Shown here one piece after another: positions 8,995 to 17,982 of a stretch of DNA of 64,000 nt. This DNA comes from Rhodobacteraceae bacterium D3-12 (lineage in GTDB: Bacteria; Pseudomonadota; Alphaproteobacteria; Rhodobacterales; Rhodobacteraceae). Positions within the stretch are counted from its first letter, which is position 1; the number at the start of each line of letters is the position of its first letter. The position numbers and the translations under genes were made by a program. The notes under the pieces are model-generated. The model was not told the origin of the DNA. It did not search any database and was given only the letters and a program-made list of their open reading frames with translations. The DNA is taken from contig CP104793.1 in NCBI GenBank assembly GCA_025916135.1, positions 3,038,001 through 3,102,000 on the forward strand, read 5' to 3'.

Positions 8995-9980
8995 TTGCCA
9001 CCGCCGAACAGGCCCGCGAGGGCGCGGCTGACGAGGCGCGAGACCGAGGGGCGTTTGCCGGTTGAGAACGGCACCGGACGGCAGACTTCGATCGCGGCAA
9101 CGCCGACGCGGGCGGTGAGCGCACCGTTGACCACGCCTTCGCCAAAGCGGCGCGAGAGTTTGCCAAGGAGGCCGCCCCCCGCGATGCTTCCGATCATGTC
9201 ATCGCCCACGGCCACGGCCCCGGTGGCGACAAGGTGGGTCAGCACGGCGCGGGTCAACCGCCAGCTGCCCAGCGTGCCGGAACGCCCGCCATAGATCTCG
9301 GCCACACGCCGGATCATCCGCAAATTGGCGGTGAGCGCGGTGAACACATCGGCCAGCGCCAAGGGCACGAGGGCGGTGACGGTGGCGACTTGGCGTGCGG
9401 CGGCTTCGACCTCTTTCGTGGCGGCCGCATCGAGCGGCGTCATCAGCTCGGTTTCGGCCAGCGACAGCAGCGTGGCGGCGTCAAACTGCTCGGGGGCGCG
9501 GTGTTTCAAGCGTTCGCGCCCAAGGGTCAGCGCCTCGCGTCCGGCATAGAGCCGGTCGAGGCGCGCGACCACCTCTTTGGCGGCGCCAAGGTCATCTGTC
9601 AGCAACGCCTCGGCGGCGGCACGGTGCAGCCCGTCCATCCGCTTGAGCCGCGAAAACGCGGCCAGCTCGCGCAGGGCGATGACGGCGAGCACAAACAGGA
9701 AGGCAATGGCAAGCGCGCCGATGAGATAGCCAAGGATCGGCGAGCGGTCGATTAGCCCCCAAGCGAAATCCCACGCGGCAACAGAGACGGCGGCGAGCAA
9801 CAACGCACCGAGCAAGCCCCAGAACCATTTGGCAAGCCGTGACGGGCGGGCCGTGGCAAGCGCCGCAACGCTTTGCATGGCGCGGCCTTCGGGCAGGCCG
9901 GTATCGGGAACAGGCGGCGCTTCGGCGGGGCTTTTTGCGTCGCTGCCTTCGAGGTCGATCAGGACGGGGCCATTGGTCAT
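8991..9980 (-). CDS. YcjF/TIGR01620 family membrane protein
   Basis: A 329-residue protein with an acidic N-terminus, two hydrophobic segments (WFWGLLGALLLAAVSVAAW and LIGALAIAFLFVLAVIAL) and a DUF697-type C-terminal domain with GGRSGTLGSWRLTRAVLTH and GVVNGALTARVGVAAIEVCRP. In enterobacteria ycjF is paired with ycjX under envelope stress control, and ycjX is two genes upstream here. The biochemical role is unknown. It overlaps both neighbours by four bases. Confidence 0.85.
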   Translation of the reverse strand: MTNGPVLIDLEGSDAKSPAEAPPVPDTGLPEGRAMQSVAALATARPSRLAKWFWGLLGALLLAAVSVAAWDFAWGLIDRSPILGYLIGALAIAFLFVLAVIALRELAAFSRLKRMDGLHRAAAEALLTDDLGAAKEVVARLDRLYAGREALTLGRERLKHRAPEQFDAATLLSLAETELMTPLDAAATKEVEAAARQVATVTALVPLALADVFTALTANLRMIRRVAEIYGGRSGTLGSWRLTRAVLTHLVATGAVAVGDDMIGSIAGGGLLGKLSRRFGEGVVNGALTARVGVAAIEVCRPVPFSTGKRPSVSRLVSRALAGLFGGGK

Positions 9981-10417
9981 TGGGCGTTCCTTTGCCAGAT
10001 CAGGCGCATGTCGGGTTGGCCATCGTCATTGCCTTGGCCAAAGCTGAACGCGGTCGGGTAAAACCCGTGGGCGGCATAGAATTGGCGGGCCGCTTCATTG
10101 TCCTGTGCGGTCCAGAGTTCGAGCCGGGGAGAGGTGCGTTTGGCGTGGCCAAGGAGATGCGAGCCGACGCCTTGGCGCCGGGCCTTGGGATGGGTGTAAA
10201 GCGCGTGGATACGCGCGCCGTCGCGGGCCAGAAAGCCGCGCGGGCCAAGCCGGCCCGGCACTTGGGTGATTTGTCCACGCCGCACAAGCCGCGCCAGTGT
10301 TGCAAGGTCGCCAAGGCGGTCGCGCCGCGTGCTGCGTGGGACGGCGGACCACAGGATGCGTGCCAATCGCGGCACATGCCAGAGGCGAGCGCGGCGCGGT
10401 GGTTTGGGTTGCATCAC
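9977..10417 (-). CDS. GNAT-family N-acetyltransferase
   Basis: A 146-residue protein with a C-terminal GNAT fold: motif A at IHALYTHPKARRQGVGSHLLGHA (the acetyl-CoA-binding R-x-x-G-x-G) and motif B at NEAARQFYAAHGFYPT. The substrate cannot be inferred. The gene is embedded between ycjX and ycjF with four-base overlaps on both sides, which is a tighter association than chance would suggest. Confidence 0.75.
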   Translation of the reverse strand: MMQPKPPRRARLWHVPRLARILWSAVPRSTRRDRLGDLATLARLVRRGQITQVPGRLGPRGFLARDGARIHALYTHPKARRQGVGSHLLGHAKRTSPRLELWTAQDNEAARQFYAAHGFYPTAFSFGQGNDDGQPDMRLIWQRNAQ

Positions 10418-11829
10418 AGCTTGTCCCCCAAAAGAAACTGCGCCGCACGATCAAGCCGGATATGCGGTGGCCCCTCGCCCGGCTTAAGGGTCAAAGGCGC
10501 AGGCGCAAACCGCATGACGGAATAATCCCCGGTCAGCCATTTTTCCGCCCCGTCACGCGCCGGGCCAAGCAGTTTCGAGGGATCCTCGGGCAGGTTGCCG
10601 GGATGGAACGCCGCCTGTTTGCCGGTGTCGAGCAATGTGCCCCGCACGAGGTCAAGGTTACGACCTTCATGGGTGCGGGTTTCCTCGACCGTGGCGCGCA
10701 GCGAGGCGAGCGCCATGGCATGCGTATCGGCACCAGCGAAATCGGCGCGGTCAGTTGCATCGCGCACCAGCGCGCGCATGATCGCGGTCAGTTGATCGTG
10801 TTGCGTGTGATGCAAATGATCGGCCTTGGTCGCGGCAAAGAGGATTTTTTCGACCCGCTTGCCCATAAGCAGGCGCGACAGGAAAGCGTTACGACCGGGG
10901 CGGAACGCGCCAAGAATATCGGCCAGACCGGCGCGCATATCCTCGACCGCTTGCGGGCCGTTGTGAATGGCGCCGAGCGCGTCGACCAGCACGACCTGCC
11001 GGTCAATCCGCGCGAAATGATCGCGAAAGAAAGGTTTGACGACGCGGGCCTTATAGGCCTCGAACCGCCGCTCCATCTCGCGCCAGAGCGAGCGGCGCGG
11101 CGTGGTTTGCGGCTGGGGGAGCGGCGCAAAGGTCAGCACCGGGCTTCCGGCAAGGTCACCGGGCAAAAGAAAGCGCCCCGGTGTGCAATCATAGAAGCCA
11201 GCATCGCGGGCGGCGGTCAGGTACGCGGTATAGCTTTGGGTGAGCGCCTGCGCCGTGGGCTCGTCCAGATTGGCCGTGGCATCGGTTTGATGGGCCAACG
11301 CAAGGTAGTCGGCGGCTTGCGTGCGCGGTGCGATACGGGCGAGGATGTCCGCGCTCCACGAAGCAAAGCTCTTGTCCATCAGTCCGAGATCAAGCAGCCA
11401 TTCGCCGGGATAATCAACGATATCAAGATGCACCGTGCGCGGACCCGAGAGGCCAGAAAGCAGCCCCGTGGGGCGCACTCTGAGCGACAGGCGCAATTCG
11501 GAAATAGCGCGAGTGCTGTCGGGCCAATGCGGCGCGGCGGCAGTGAGCGCGGCGAGATGGGTTTCAAAATCGAACCGCGGCACGGTGTCGTCGGGTTGGG
11601 GTTGCAGAAAGGCCGCTTCGATCCGCCCTTCGCTGGCAGCCAGAAGGCCGGGCATACGCCCGCGATCCATCAGGTTGGCGATGAGCGAGGTGATGAACAC
11701 CGTCTTGCCAGAGCGCGCCAGACCGGTCACGCCAAGACGGATCACAGGTTCAAAAAACGCCCCCGATACGGTGTCGCCCACGGTTTCGAACCCGCGTGAA
11801 ATACTGTCTGCCAGCGCAGAAATGACCAC
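10414..11829 (-). CDS. YcjX family P-loop GTPase-like protein
   Basis: A 471-residue protein of the YcjX/DUF463 family. The P-loop is at residues 36-43 (GLARSGKT), followed by the family's HLDIVDYPGEWLLDLG and later LFAATKADHLHHTQ. It is thought to be a stress-associated nucleotide-binding protein; the enterobacterial homologue is in a phage-shock-regulated unit. It is the first gene of a minus-strand operon (ycjX, GNAT, ycjF, SDR-DoxX, DUF2269) and is divergent from truA. Confidence 0.85.
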   Translation of the reverse strand: MVISALADSISRGFETVGDTVSGAFFEPVIRLGVTGLARSGKTVFITSLIANLMDRGRMPGLLAASEGRIEAAFLQPQPDDTVPRFDFETHLAALTAAAPHWPDSTRAISELRLSLRVRPTGLLSGLSGPRTVHLDIVDYPGEWLLDLGLMDKSFASWSADILARIAPRTQAADYLALAHQTDATANLDEPTAQALTQSYTAYLTAARDAGFYDCTPGRFLLPGDLAGSPVLTFAPLPQPQTTPRRSLWREMERRFEAYKARVVKPFFRDHFARIDRQVVLVDALGAIHNGPQAVEDMRAGLADILGAFRPGRNAFLSRLLMGKRVEKILFAATKADHLHHTQHDQLTAIMRALVRDATDRADFAGADTHAMALASLRATVEETRTHEGRNLDLVRGTLLDTGKQAAFHPGNLPEDPSKLLGPARDGAEKWLTGDYSVMRFAPAPLTLKPGEGPPHIRLDRAAQFLLGDKL

Positions 11830-11929
11830 TCACGGCACCCTTTTTACCCGCCCTGCGCCATAGATAATCACAGCCGCGCCGCTGCGCCACCCCTTGCCCT
11901 GCCCCGCGCCCACGCGATATGGGGCGGAC

Positions 11930-12703
11930 ATGCCGCGTTATGCTCTGAAAATCGAATATCATGGTGCGCCGTTCGCCGGATGGCAGCGGCAAGCCGATCA
12001 GCCCTCGGTCCAAGGCGCGATTGAAGCGGCGCTGGGAAAGATCGAAGCCGGGCAGCATAGCATTGCGGCCGCCGGGCGCACGGATGCTGGCGTGCACGCG
12101 CTTGCACAGGTGGCCCATTGCGATCTTGCCAAATCGTGGGAGCCGTTCCGGCTCTGCGAGGCACTGAACTATCACCTGAAGCCCGCGCCGGTGGCGATTG
12201 TGCAAGCAGGTGAAGTGTCCGAGGACTGGCACGCGCGGTTTTCGGCCCGCGAGCGGCGCTATCTCTTTCGCCTGCTCGTGCGACGCGCGCCAGCGACCCA
12301 CGACAAAGGGCTGGTCTGGCAGGTCAAGAACCCGCTTTCGCTTGCCGCGATGCAAGCCGGAGCGCAACATCTGATCGGGCTGCACGATTTCACCACCTTC
12401 CGCTCGACCATGTGTCAGGCGAAGAGCCCGCTAAAAACACTGGACGAGATCAGGATCGAAGAGCACCCCGCCGCCGGAGGGACCGAGTTTCGCTTCTATC
12501 TGAGAGCGCGCTCTTTCCTGCATAACCAAGTGCGCTCTATCGTTGGCACATTAGAACGCGTCGGCGCGGACGCCTGGGCCGCCGATGACGTCAAAATCGC
12601 TCTCGACGCCGCCACCCGCGACGCCTGCGGGCCGGTCTGCCCACCCGAAGGGCTCTACCTTGCGGGTGTGGGTTATCCGGATAACCCCTTCGCGCCTTTT
12701 TAG
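11930..12703 (+). CDS. truA: tRNA pseudouridine(38-40) synthase TruA
   Basis: The 257-residue enzyme isomerises uridines 38-40 of the tRNA anticodon arm. The N-terminus [18 protein letters not shown] and the catalytic aspartate in GRTDAGVHA (Asp52) are diagnostic, as is FTTFRS in the middle. The ATG at 11930, behind GGGGCGG, is chosen over one 36 bases upstream because family members begin with this MPRY segment. It is divergent from ycjX. A GC-rich repeat element with a palindrome starts 11 bases after the stop and may end transcription. Confidence 0.93.
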   Translation: MPRYALKIEYHGAPFAGWQRQADQPSVQGAIEAALGKIEAGQHSIAAAGRTDAGVHALAQVAHCDLAKSWEPFRLCEALNYHLKPAPVAIVQAGEVSEDWHARFSARERRYLFRLLVRRAPATHDKGLVWQVKNPLSLAAMQAGAQHLIGLHDFTTFRSTMCQAKSPLKTLDEIRIEEHPAAGGTEFRFYLRARSFLHNQVRSIVGTLERVGADAWAADDVKIALDAATRDACGPVCPPEGLYLAGVGYPDNPFAPF

Positions 12704-12713
12704 AAAAGCAAGG

Positions 12714-12763
12714 CTGGGGGGCCAGCCCCCCAGACCCCCCGGGATATTTTTAGTCAGATGAAG
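12714..12763. repeat. Intergenic repeat element, copy A (palindrome plus GGGATATTT...CAGATGAAG)
   Basis: The palindrome CTGGGGGGCCAGCCCCCCAG (12714-12733) is followed by a C-run, GGGATATTT and CAGATGAAG (12755-12763). The same layout recurs at 12884-12931 (inverted), 21193-21303 and 30361-30410. The palindrome would form a strong RNA hairpin right after truA. Confidence 0.8.
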
Positions 12764-12883
12764 TAACCTGATTTTAACCTTAACGCACCAAGCTTTTGAT
12801 GCGGCACAGGCGGGGACGCCGATGGCCGTGTCAGGTGAAGGCCCCTCGTTGCTGAAACGGGGGCTGGACCAATTGGGAGCTGT

Positions 12884-12931
12884 CTTCATCTGACCGGAAA
12901 TATCCCGGGGGTTTGGGGGCAGCGCCCCCAA
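12884..12931. repeat. Intergenic repeat element, copy B (inverted)
   Basis: CTTCATCTGACC, AAATATCCCGGGGG and a TTGGGGGCAGCGCCCCCAA palindrome form the reverse of copy A. Together A and B bracket a 120-base spacer (12764-12883) in which no gene is seen. Confidence 0.8.
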
Positions 12932-12984
12932 GGCCTGCGTGGCCTGAACGCGTTCCAACCTGTGCGCGCAGGCGCACCTTTGGG

Positions 12985-13484
12985 TCAGGCGGACCGCGAG
13001 AGGCGGTCTTCGAGGACTTCGAAGGGCACGCCGGGGTCGTCTTTCGCGCCGCGGATGACGAGGGATGTTTTGACCGAAGCCACGTTTTCGGCGGCGGTCA
13101 GCTCCTCGGTCAGGAAGGTTTGAAAGGTCGAGAGGTCCGGGGCAACGCATTTCAGGATGAAATCCACCTCGCCGTTGAGCATGTGGCATTCGCGTACAAG
13201 CGGCCAGCCGCGGCAGCGTTCTTCGAAAGCGGAGAGATCGACTTCGGCCTGGCTGAGCAATCCGACCATAGCGAAGACCTGTACTTCGAAGCCCAGTTCG
13301 CGCGGGTCGACCTCGGCGTGATAGCCGCGGATGAAGCCTTGTTCCTCAAGCGTGCGCACCCGGCGCAGGCAGGGGGCGCGGAAATGCCCACGCGTTTGGC
13401 CAGTTCGACATTGGTCATGCGCCCGTCGGCCTGAAGCTCGGCGAGAATTTTGCGGTCGATCGGATCGAGACGGGACCCGGACAT
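12985..13484 (-). CDS. Lrp/AsnC family transcriptional regulator, frameshifted
   Basis: An N-terminal helix-turn-helix ([34 protein letters not shown]) and a C-terminal RAM/Lrp effector domain ([25 protein letters not shown]...) lie in different frames. The break is at the G run 13372-13376 (C run on the coding strand). One extra base there restores [15 protein letters not shown], the standard AsnC junction, and gives 166 residues. Such regulators sense amino acids. It is divergent from trxB. The start is the ATG with GGGGAG upstream; a GTG nine bases earlier is possible. Confidence 0.8.
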
Positions 13485-13684
13485 GGTTACCACTCCCCTG
13501 CGGATTTTCGGATGTTATAGCACCACTGTTTGTGCGCGCAATAATATTTCGCCCATGCGCAATTTCCTTAACGCAAATAAAAATCCGACGACAAAGCCGT
13601 GGCCTGACGCGGGAAAGGGTTTTATGTCGCCCGGTGCATCGCTATATCGCTTTGACACGAGATTCCAAGGCTGGGGGCCAAGAC

Positions 13685-14626
13685 ATGGGCGAGACAAGGC
13701 ACACACGCGTATTGATCATCGGATCCGGGCCTGCGGGGTATACGGCGGCGGTCTATGCCAGCCGTGCGATGTTGGAGCCGGTCCTTGTTCAGGGGCTTGA
13801 GCCCGGTGGCCAGTTGACCACCACCACCGAGGTTGAGAATTACCCCGGCTTCACCGAAGTGCAGGGCCCCGATCTGATGGTCAAGATGGAAGAGCACGCC
13901 CGCGCCATGGGCACCGAGATCATCGGCGACATCATCACCAGCCTCGAGCTGTCCGAACGTCCGTTTAAGGCGCATGGAGACAGCGGCACGACCTATACCG
14001 CCGATGCGATCATTCTGGCCACCGGCGCACGGGCCAAGTGGCTGGGGCTGGAGAGCGAAGAGGCCTTTAAGGGATTTGGCGTCAGCGCCTGTGCCACCTG
14101 TGACGGGTTCTTTTACCGTGGGCAGGAGATTGTCGTAGTCGGCGGCGGCAACACCGCCGTTGAAGAGGCGCTGTTCCTGACCAATTTCGCCAGCAAGGTG
14201 ACATTGGTTCACCGCCGTGACGAATTGCGCGCCGAGAAAATCCTGATCGACAGGCTGGAAAAGAACCCCAAGATCGAGCCGCTGTGGTTTCACACGCTTG
14301 AAGAGGTTGTCGGCGAGGACAACCCCAAGGGTGTGACCGGCGTGAAGGTCAAACACGTCGAAACCGGCGCGATCACCGAGATTGACGCCAAGGGTGTGTT
14401 CATTGCCATCGGCCACGCCCCTGCCAACGAGTTGGTCAAGGATGTGTTGGAAACCCACATGGGTGGCTATGTCGTGACCAAGCCGGACAGCACCGAAACC
14501 AGCATTCCGGGCGTCTTTGCCGCCGGCGATCTGACCGATCACAAGTATCGTCAGGCCGTGACCAGCGCCGGGATGGGCTGTATGGCCGCGCTTGAAGCCG
14601 AGCGCTTTCTGGCCGAGCAGGAGTGA
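13685..14626 (+). CDS. trxB: Thioredoxin-disulfide reductase
   Basis: The 313-residue FAD/NADPH flavoprotein reduces thioredoxin. It has the FAD-binding [13 protein letters not shown] at the N-terminus, the redox-active CATC (Cys136, Cys139) in SACATCDG, the NADPH-binding [15 protein letters not shown], and the C-terminal FAD motif [17 protein letters not shown]. The frame is open far upstream, but the ATG at 13685 gives the normal N-terminus and length. It lies divergent from the lrp gene and directly ahead of the rraB-like gene. Confidence 0.95.
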   Translation: MGETRHTRVLIIGSGPAGYTAAVYASRAMLEPVLVQGLEPGGQLTTTTEVENYPGFTEVQGPDLMVKMEEHARAMGTEIIGDIITSLELSERPFKAHGDSGTTYTADAIILATGARAKWLGLESEEAFKGFGVSACATCDGFFYRGQEIVVVGGGNTAVEEALFLTNFASKVTLVHRRDELRAEKILIDRLEKNPKIEPLWFHTLEEVVGEDNPKGVTGVKVKHVETGAITEIDAKGVFIAIGHAPANELVKDVLETHMGGYVVTKPDSTETSIPGVFAAGDLTDHKYRQAVTSAGMGCMAALEAERFLAEQE

Positions 14627-14632
14627 CGCCCG

Positions 14633-14965
14633 ATGGGCCATGATTTCGCGGCCCAGCAAGCCGAGACGGTTGCGACTTACAAAGAGTTGCAGGCCGAGCA
14701 CGGTTTGCCGGATGTGGCCGACATCGACTATTTCTTTGTCGCTGATGCCGATGGAGCGGATTGGAACAAGCTGGCGGATCGGCTGGCGCAGTTGGAGTTT
14801 GACTGTGCCATCATCGAGGCCGAGGCGGGTGATCCGCCCTACCTTGTGGCCACCCTGCCCGATCAGGCCGTATCGGCCAGCGGCATATGGTTTGGCGAGG
14901 AGATTGCCACGCGGGCGGCGCTTGAGCTTGGGTTTTCACCGGATGGTTGGGGGCTGGAAGGCTAG
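14633..14965 (+). CDS. Ribonuclease E inhibitor RraB-like protein
   Basis: A 110-residue acidic protein resembling the RraB/DUF695 fold: DIDYFFVADADGADWNKLADRL, then YLVATLPDQAVSASGIW and EEIATRAALELGFSPDGW. In enterobacteria RraB binds RNase E and lowers its activity. It begins six bases after trxB and is probably cotranscribed. The role in alphaproteobacteria is inferred from family membership only. Confidence 0.65.
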   Translation: MGHDFAAQQAETVATYKELQAEHGLPDVADIDYFFVADADGADWNKLADRLAQLEFDCAIIEAEAGDPPYLVATLPDQAVSASGIWFGEEIATRAALELGFSPDGWGLEG

Positions 14966-15089
14966 GCCTTTTTAGCCCGCCACAGCACCGACAGCGCGGG
15001 GCGTCACCCGTTGCAGCTTGGTCACAGGCTGAATTTGCACAGCATTTTTCGGAGTTTATTCTTTCTTTTGCCAATCCTCCGTGCAATGC

Positions 15090-15103
15090 GTTCATTCGTG
15101 AAC
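15090..15103. promoter_or_regulatory. Palindrome GTTCATTCGTGAAC upstream of the sulfurylase gene
   Basis: A perfect 5-bp inverted repeat with a four-base TTCG centre, 20 bases before the GTG start of a gene that encodes a winged-helix domain. It could be an operator, or an RNA hairpin capped by a stable TTCG loop. This is inference from position and symmetry. Confidence 0.3.
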
Positions 15104-15122
15104 ACACTTTGAGCCCGGACCC

Positions 15123-17198
15123 GTGACCCAAGTCGAGACCAAAACCAGCCCGTCAGAGGAAGATCAGATCTTCCGGCTTCTGCGCCAGCTTGATCTGGCG
15201 CCGGAGGCGTCGCAGCGTGCGTCTGCGGCGGCACTTGGGATATCTCTGGGCCGGTTCAACGCCTTACTGCGTGCAGCCACCGAGGCCGGTTTTATCAAGG
15301 TCAGTGAACGCGCCGGGCCGGACAAGCGCCAGCGCTTTGCCTATGCTCTGACCGCGCGGGGCGCGACCGAAAAAGTGCGGCTCACCGATCAGTTTCTTGC
15401 CCGGAAATTCGCGGAGTATAATGCGCTCCATGCCGAATTGACCGGGACCAGCCTATCCCTTTCCCCTATCAAACACAGGACAGAACTCGTGCAGAACAAT
15501 CTTGCCCCTATCCCCGAACTTTATGTCAGCTATGAGAGCGCCCAGAAGCTTAAAGTTGAGGCCGGAGAGCTTATCAGCCACGACCTCACGCCGCGCCAGA
15601 TCTGCGATCTGGAGCTGTTGATGAACGGCGGGTTCAACCCGTTGAAAGGATTCCTGTCGGAAGCGGATTACAACGGTGTTGTCGACAACATGCGGCTGGC
15701 GGATGGCACGCTTTGGCCGATGCCGATCACCTTGGATGTGAGCGAAGAGTTTGCCGAGAAAATGGAGCTTGGGCAGGATATTGCGCTGCGCGATCAGGAG
15801 GGTGTGATCCTTGCCACGATGACGGTGACCGACCGTTGGGTGCCCAACAAGGCGCATGAGGCCGAGAAGGTGTTCGGCGCGGATGACGACGCGCATCCGG
15901 CGGTGAATTACCTGCATAACGTCGCTGGCAAAGTGTATCTGGGCGGGCCGATTGTGGGCATCCAGCAGCCTGTGCACTACGATTTCCGCGCCCGCCGCGA
16001 CACGCCTAACGAGCTGCGTGCCTATTTCCGCAAGCTGGGCTGGCGCAAGGTGGTGGCGTTTCAGACGCGCAACCCGCTGCACCGCGCGCATCAGGAGCTG
16101 ACTTTTCGCGCAGCCAAGGAAGCGCAGGCGAACCTGTTGATCCATCCGGTTGTTGGCCTGACCAAACCGGGCGATGTGGACCATTTTACGCGTGTGCGTT
16201 GTTACGAGGCGGTGCAGGATAAATATCCGGCGTCAACCACGACGATGTCGCTGCTGAACCTTGCCATGCGCATGGCCGGCCCGCGTGAGGCGGTGTGGCA
16301 CGGTTTGATCCGCGCCAACCACGGTTGCACCCATTTCATCGTTGGCCGGGACCACGCCGGGCCGGGCAAGAACTCGGCCGGGGAAGATTTCTATGGCCCC
16401 TATGACGCGCAGGATCTGTTCCGCGAATACGAGAGCGAGATCGGGCTGGAAATGGTTGATTTCAAGCACATGGTCTATGTGCAGGAGCGCGCCCAATACG
16501 AGCCCGCGGACGAGATTGACGACAAGGACAACGTCACGATTTTGAATATTTCGGGCACCGAGCTTCGTCGTCGTTTGCGCGAGGGGCTGGAAATTCCTGA
16601 ATGGTTCAGCTTTCCCGAGGTGGTTGAACAGTTGCGCCGCCGGTATCCGCCGCGCAGCCAGCAGGGGTTCTCGGTGTTTTTCACCGGCTATTCGGGGTCG
16701 GGGAAATCGACCATTGCCAACGCTTTGATGACCAAGCTGATGGAAATGGGCGGGCGTCCTGTGACGCTTCTGGACGGGGATATTGTGCGCAAGAACCTGT
16801 CGAGCGAGCTGGGCTTTTCCAAGGAGCACCGCGATTTGAACATCCGGCGGATCGGCTATGTTGCCAGCGAGATCACCAAGAACGGCGGGATCGCGATCTG
16901 TGCGCCGATTGCGCCCTATGCCACGACACGCCGCGCGGTGCGCGAGGAAATCGAGCAATACGGTGCCTTTGTCGAGGTGCATGTCGCGACCAGCATCGAG
17001 GAATGTGAACGGCGCGACCGCAAGGGGCTTTATAAGCTGGCGCGGGAAGGGAAGATCAAGGAATTCACAGGAATTTCGGACCCTTACGACATTCCCGAGC
17101 ATCCCGAGTTGCGCGTTGAGACCGAGAATGTCGATGTGGACAACTGCGCCCATCAGGTCATTTTGAAGCTTGAATCGATGGGGCTGATCGCGGTGTAA
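15123..17198 (+). CDS. Winged-helix domain fused to bifunctional sulfate adenylyltransferase/APS kinase
   Basis: The main body is ATP sulfurylase plus APS kinase, converting sulfate to APS and then PAPS. It shows TRNPLHRAHQEL and GRDHAGPG for the sulfurylase and a P-loop GYSGSGKST at residues 522-530 for the kinase. Residues 15-105 are different: a winged helix of the MarR-like EPS-associated regulator type (RLLRQLDLAPEASQR, SLGRFNALLRAATEAGFIKV, YALTARGATEKVRLTDQFL). A GTG at 15489 with AGGACAG about 9 bases before it would give a conventional 569-residue enzyme, so an internal start, or two coupled products, is possible. Confidence 0.85.
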   Translation: MTQVETKTSPSEEDQIFRLLRQLDLAPEASQRASAAALGISLGRFNALLRAATEAGFIKVSERAGPDKRQRFAYALTARGATEKVRLTDQFLARKFAEYNALHAELTGTSLSLSPIKHRTELVQNNLAPIPELYVSYESAQKLKVEAGELISHDLTPRQICDLELLMNGGFNPLKGFLSEADYNGVVDNMRLADGTLWPMPITLDVSEEFAEKMELGQDIALRDQEGVILATMTVTDRWVPNKAHEAEKVFGADDDAHPAVNYLHNVAGKVYLGGPIVGIQQPVHYDFRARRDTPNELRAYFRKLGWRKVVAFQTRNPLHRAHQELTFRAAKEAQANLLIHPVVGLTKPGDVDHFTRVRCYEAVQDKYPASTTTMSLLNLAMRMAGPREAVWHGLIRANHGCTHFIVGRDHAGPGKNSAGEDFYGPYDAQDLFREYESEIGLEMVDFKHMVYVQERAQYEPADEIDDKDNVTILNISGTELRRRLREGLEIPEWFSFPEVVEQLRRRYPPRSQQGFSVFFTGYSGSGKSTIANALMTKLMEMGGRPVTLLDGDIVRKNLSSELGFSKEHRDLNIRRIGYVASEITKNGGIAICAPIAPYATTRRAVREEIEQYGAFVEVHVATSIEECERRDRKGLYKLAREGKIKEFTGISDPYDIPEHPELRVETENVDVDNCAHQVILKLESMGLIAV

Positions 17199-17226
17199 GC
17201 TCCGCGAAGGTTGCAGAGAAAAGAAG

Positions 17227-17259
17227 CGCCGGGGTCAGCGATGGCCCCGGCGTTTTTTG
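17227..17259 (+). terminator. Rho-independent terminator after the sulfurylase/APS kinase gene
   Basis: The stem CGCCGGGG (17228-17235) pairs with CCCCGGCG (17245-17252) and is followed by six T residues. It starts about 30 bases past the stop codon. Confidence 0.85.
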
Positions 17260-17337
17260 TTTGGAAGTTTGGCGTGGGCGCCTGCTTGGCCCCGGATCAA
17301 ACCCGGAGTGCGGCGTTCAGAACGCCGGCCTGAAAGT

Positions 17338-17565
17338 TTAGTGGACCGTCACGGGTGCGAGGTCATGCTGACGCGCCAGCGAGAAGGCCAAGGCGCGATC
17401 ATGCACGAGGGCCAGCTGCGCACCGTCGGCGCGGTGCACGGAATAGACGCTGTCGAGGTCGGGCACTTCGGCCTGCACCTCTTGTGGTAGGTCCTTTACC
17501 GCGACTTTGCGCACATAGACGATGTTCGCAGGCGTATCTGTTTCAAAATCATACTTGGCGTGCAT
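17338..17565 (-). CDS. DUF1150 family protein
   Basis: A 75-residue protein with the DUF1150 pattern NIVYVRKVAVKDLP...VYSVHRADGAQLALVHDRALAFSLARQHDL. The function is unknown. It starts three bases after the hsp20 stop, and this pairing is common in Rhodobacterales, which suggests a link to protein quality control or heat-shock expression. Confidence 0.8.
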   Translation of the reverse strand: MHAKYDFETDTPANIVYVRKVAVKDLPQEVQAEVPDLDSVYSVHRADGAQLALVHDRALAFSLARQHDLAPVTVH

Positions 17566-17568
17566 GGT

Positions 17569-17982
17569 TTACCCCTTCCTGATGTTGACTGTTTGAACCA
17601 CTTGTTCCGGCACGGCACGGGTGAGATCGACGTGCAGCAACCCGTTTTCCATCACCGCTTCGCCGACTTCGACCCCATCGGCCAACACGAAGCTGCGCTG
17701 AAACTGGCGGGCGGCGATGCCACGGTGCAGGAAAATGCGCCCTTCGCTGTCGTCGGATTGGCGGCCACGAATGACCAATTGCCGGTCCTCGATCGTGATC
17801 GAAAGGTCGCCTTCGGCAAAACCGGCCACGGCCAGCGTGATGCGATAGGAGGTATCCGAAGTCTGTTCGATATTGAAAGGCGGGTAGCCTTCGTTACCGG
17901 ATTTGGCGTTCCGCTCGAGCAAACGCTCGAGCTGTTCGAAGCCAAGAAGATAGGGGTGTGACCCCAAGGTAAGTTTTGTCAT
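17569..17982 (-). CDS. Hsp20/alpha-crystallin family small heat-shock protein
   Basis: The 137-residue protein has an alpha-crystallin domain from about residue 35 (YPPFNIEQTSDTSYRITLAVAGFAEGDLSI) to VMENGLLHVDLTRAVPE. The signature GxLxVxL is seen as NGLLHVDLTR. The N-terminus LTLGSHPYLLGFEQLERLL resembles IbpA-type chaperones, which hold unfolding proteins. It is the first gene of a two-gene unit with DUF1150. A CTTGAA lies close upstream, but I cannot place a convincing sigma32 promoter. Confidence 0.9.
   Translation of the reverse strand: MTKLTLGSHPYLLGFEQLERLLERNAKSGNEGYPPFNIEQTSDTSYRITLAVAGFAEGDLSITIEDRQLVIRGRQSDDSEGRIFLHRGIAARQFQRSFVLADGVEVGEAVMENGLLHVDLTRAVPEQVVQTVNIRKG

Noticed and set aside
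10297-11799. 500-codon plus-strand frame opposite ycjX
   Set aside because: It has no recognisable domain, lies wholly within the ycjX/GNAT genes and would conflict with their four-base overlaps.
12704-12984. Possible CRISPR or insertion sequence from the repeated GGGGGCC and CAGATGAAG blocks
   Set aside because: Only two copies in inverted orientation, no regular spacing, no transposase and no cas genes nearby.
13331-13684. N-terminal extension of trxB by 118 codons
   Set aside because: The added residues are the antisense of the lrp gene and the divergent promoter region. The ATG at 13685 gives a normal FAD-binding start.
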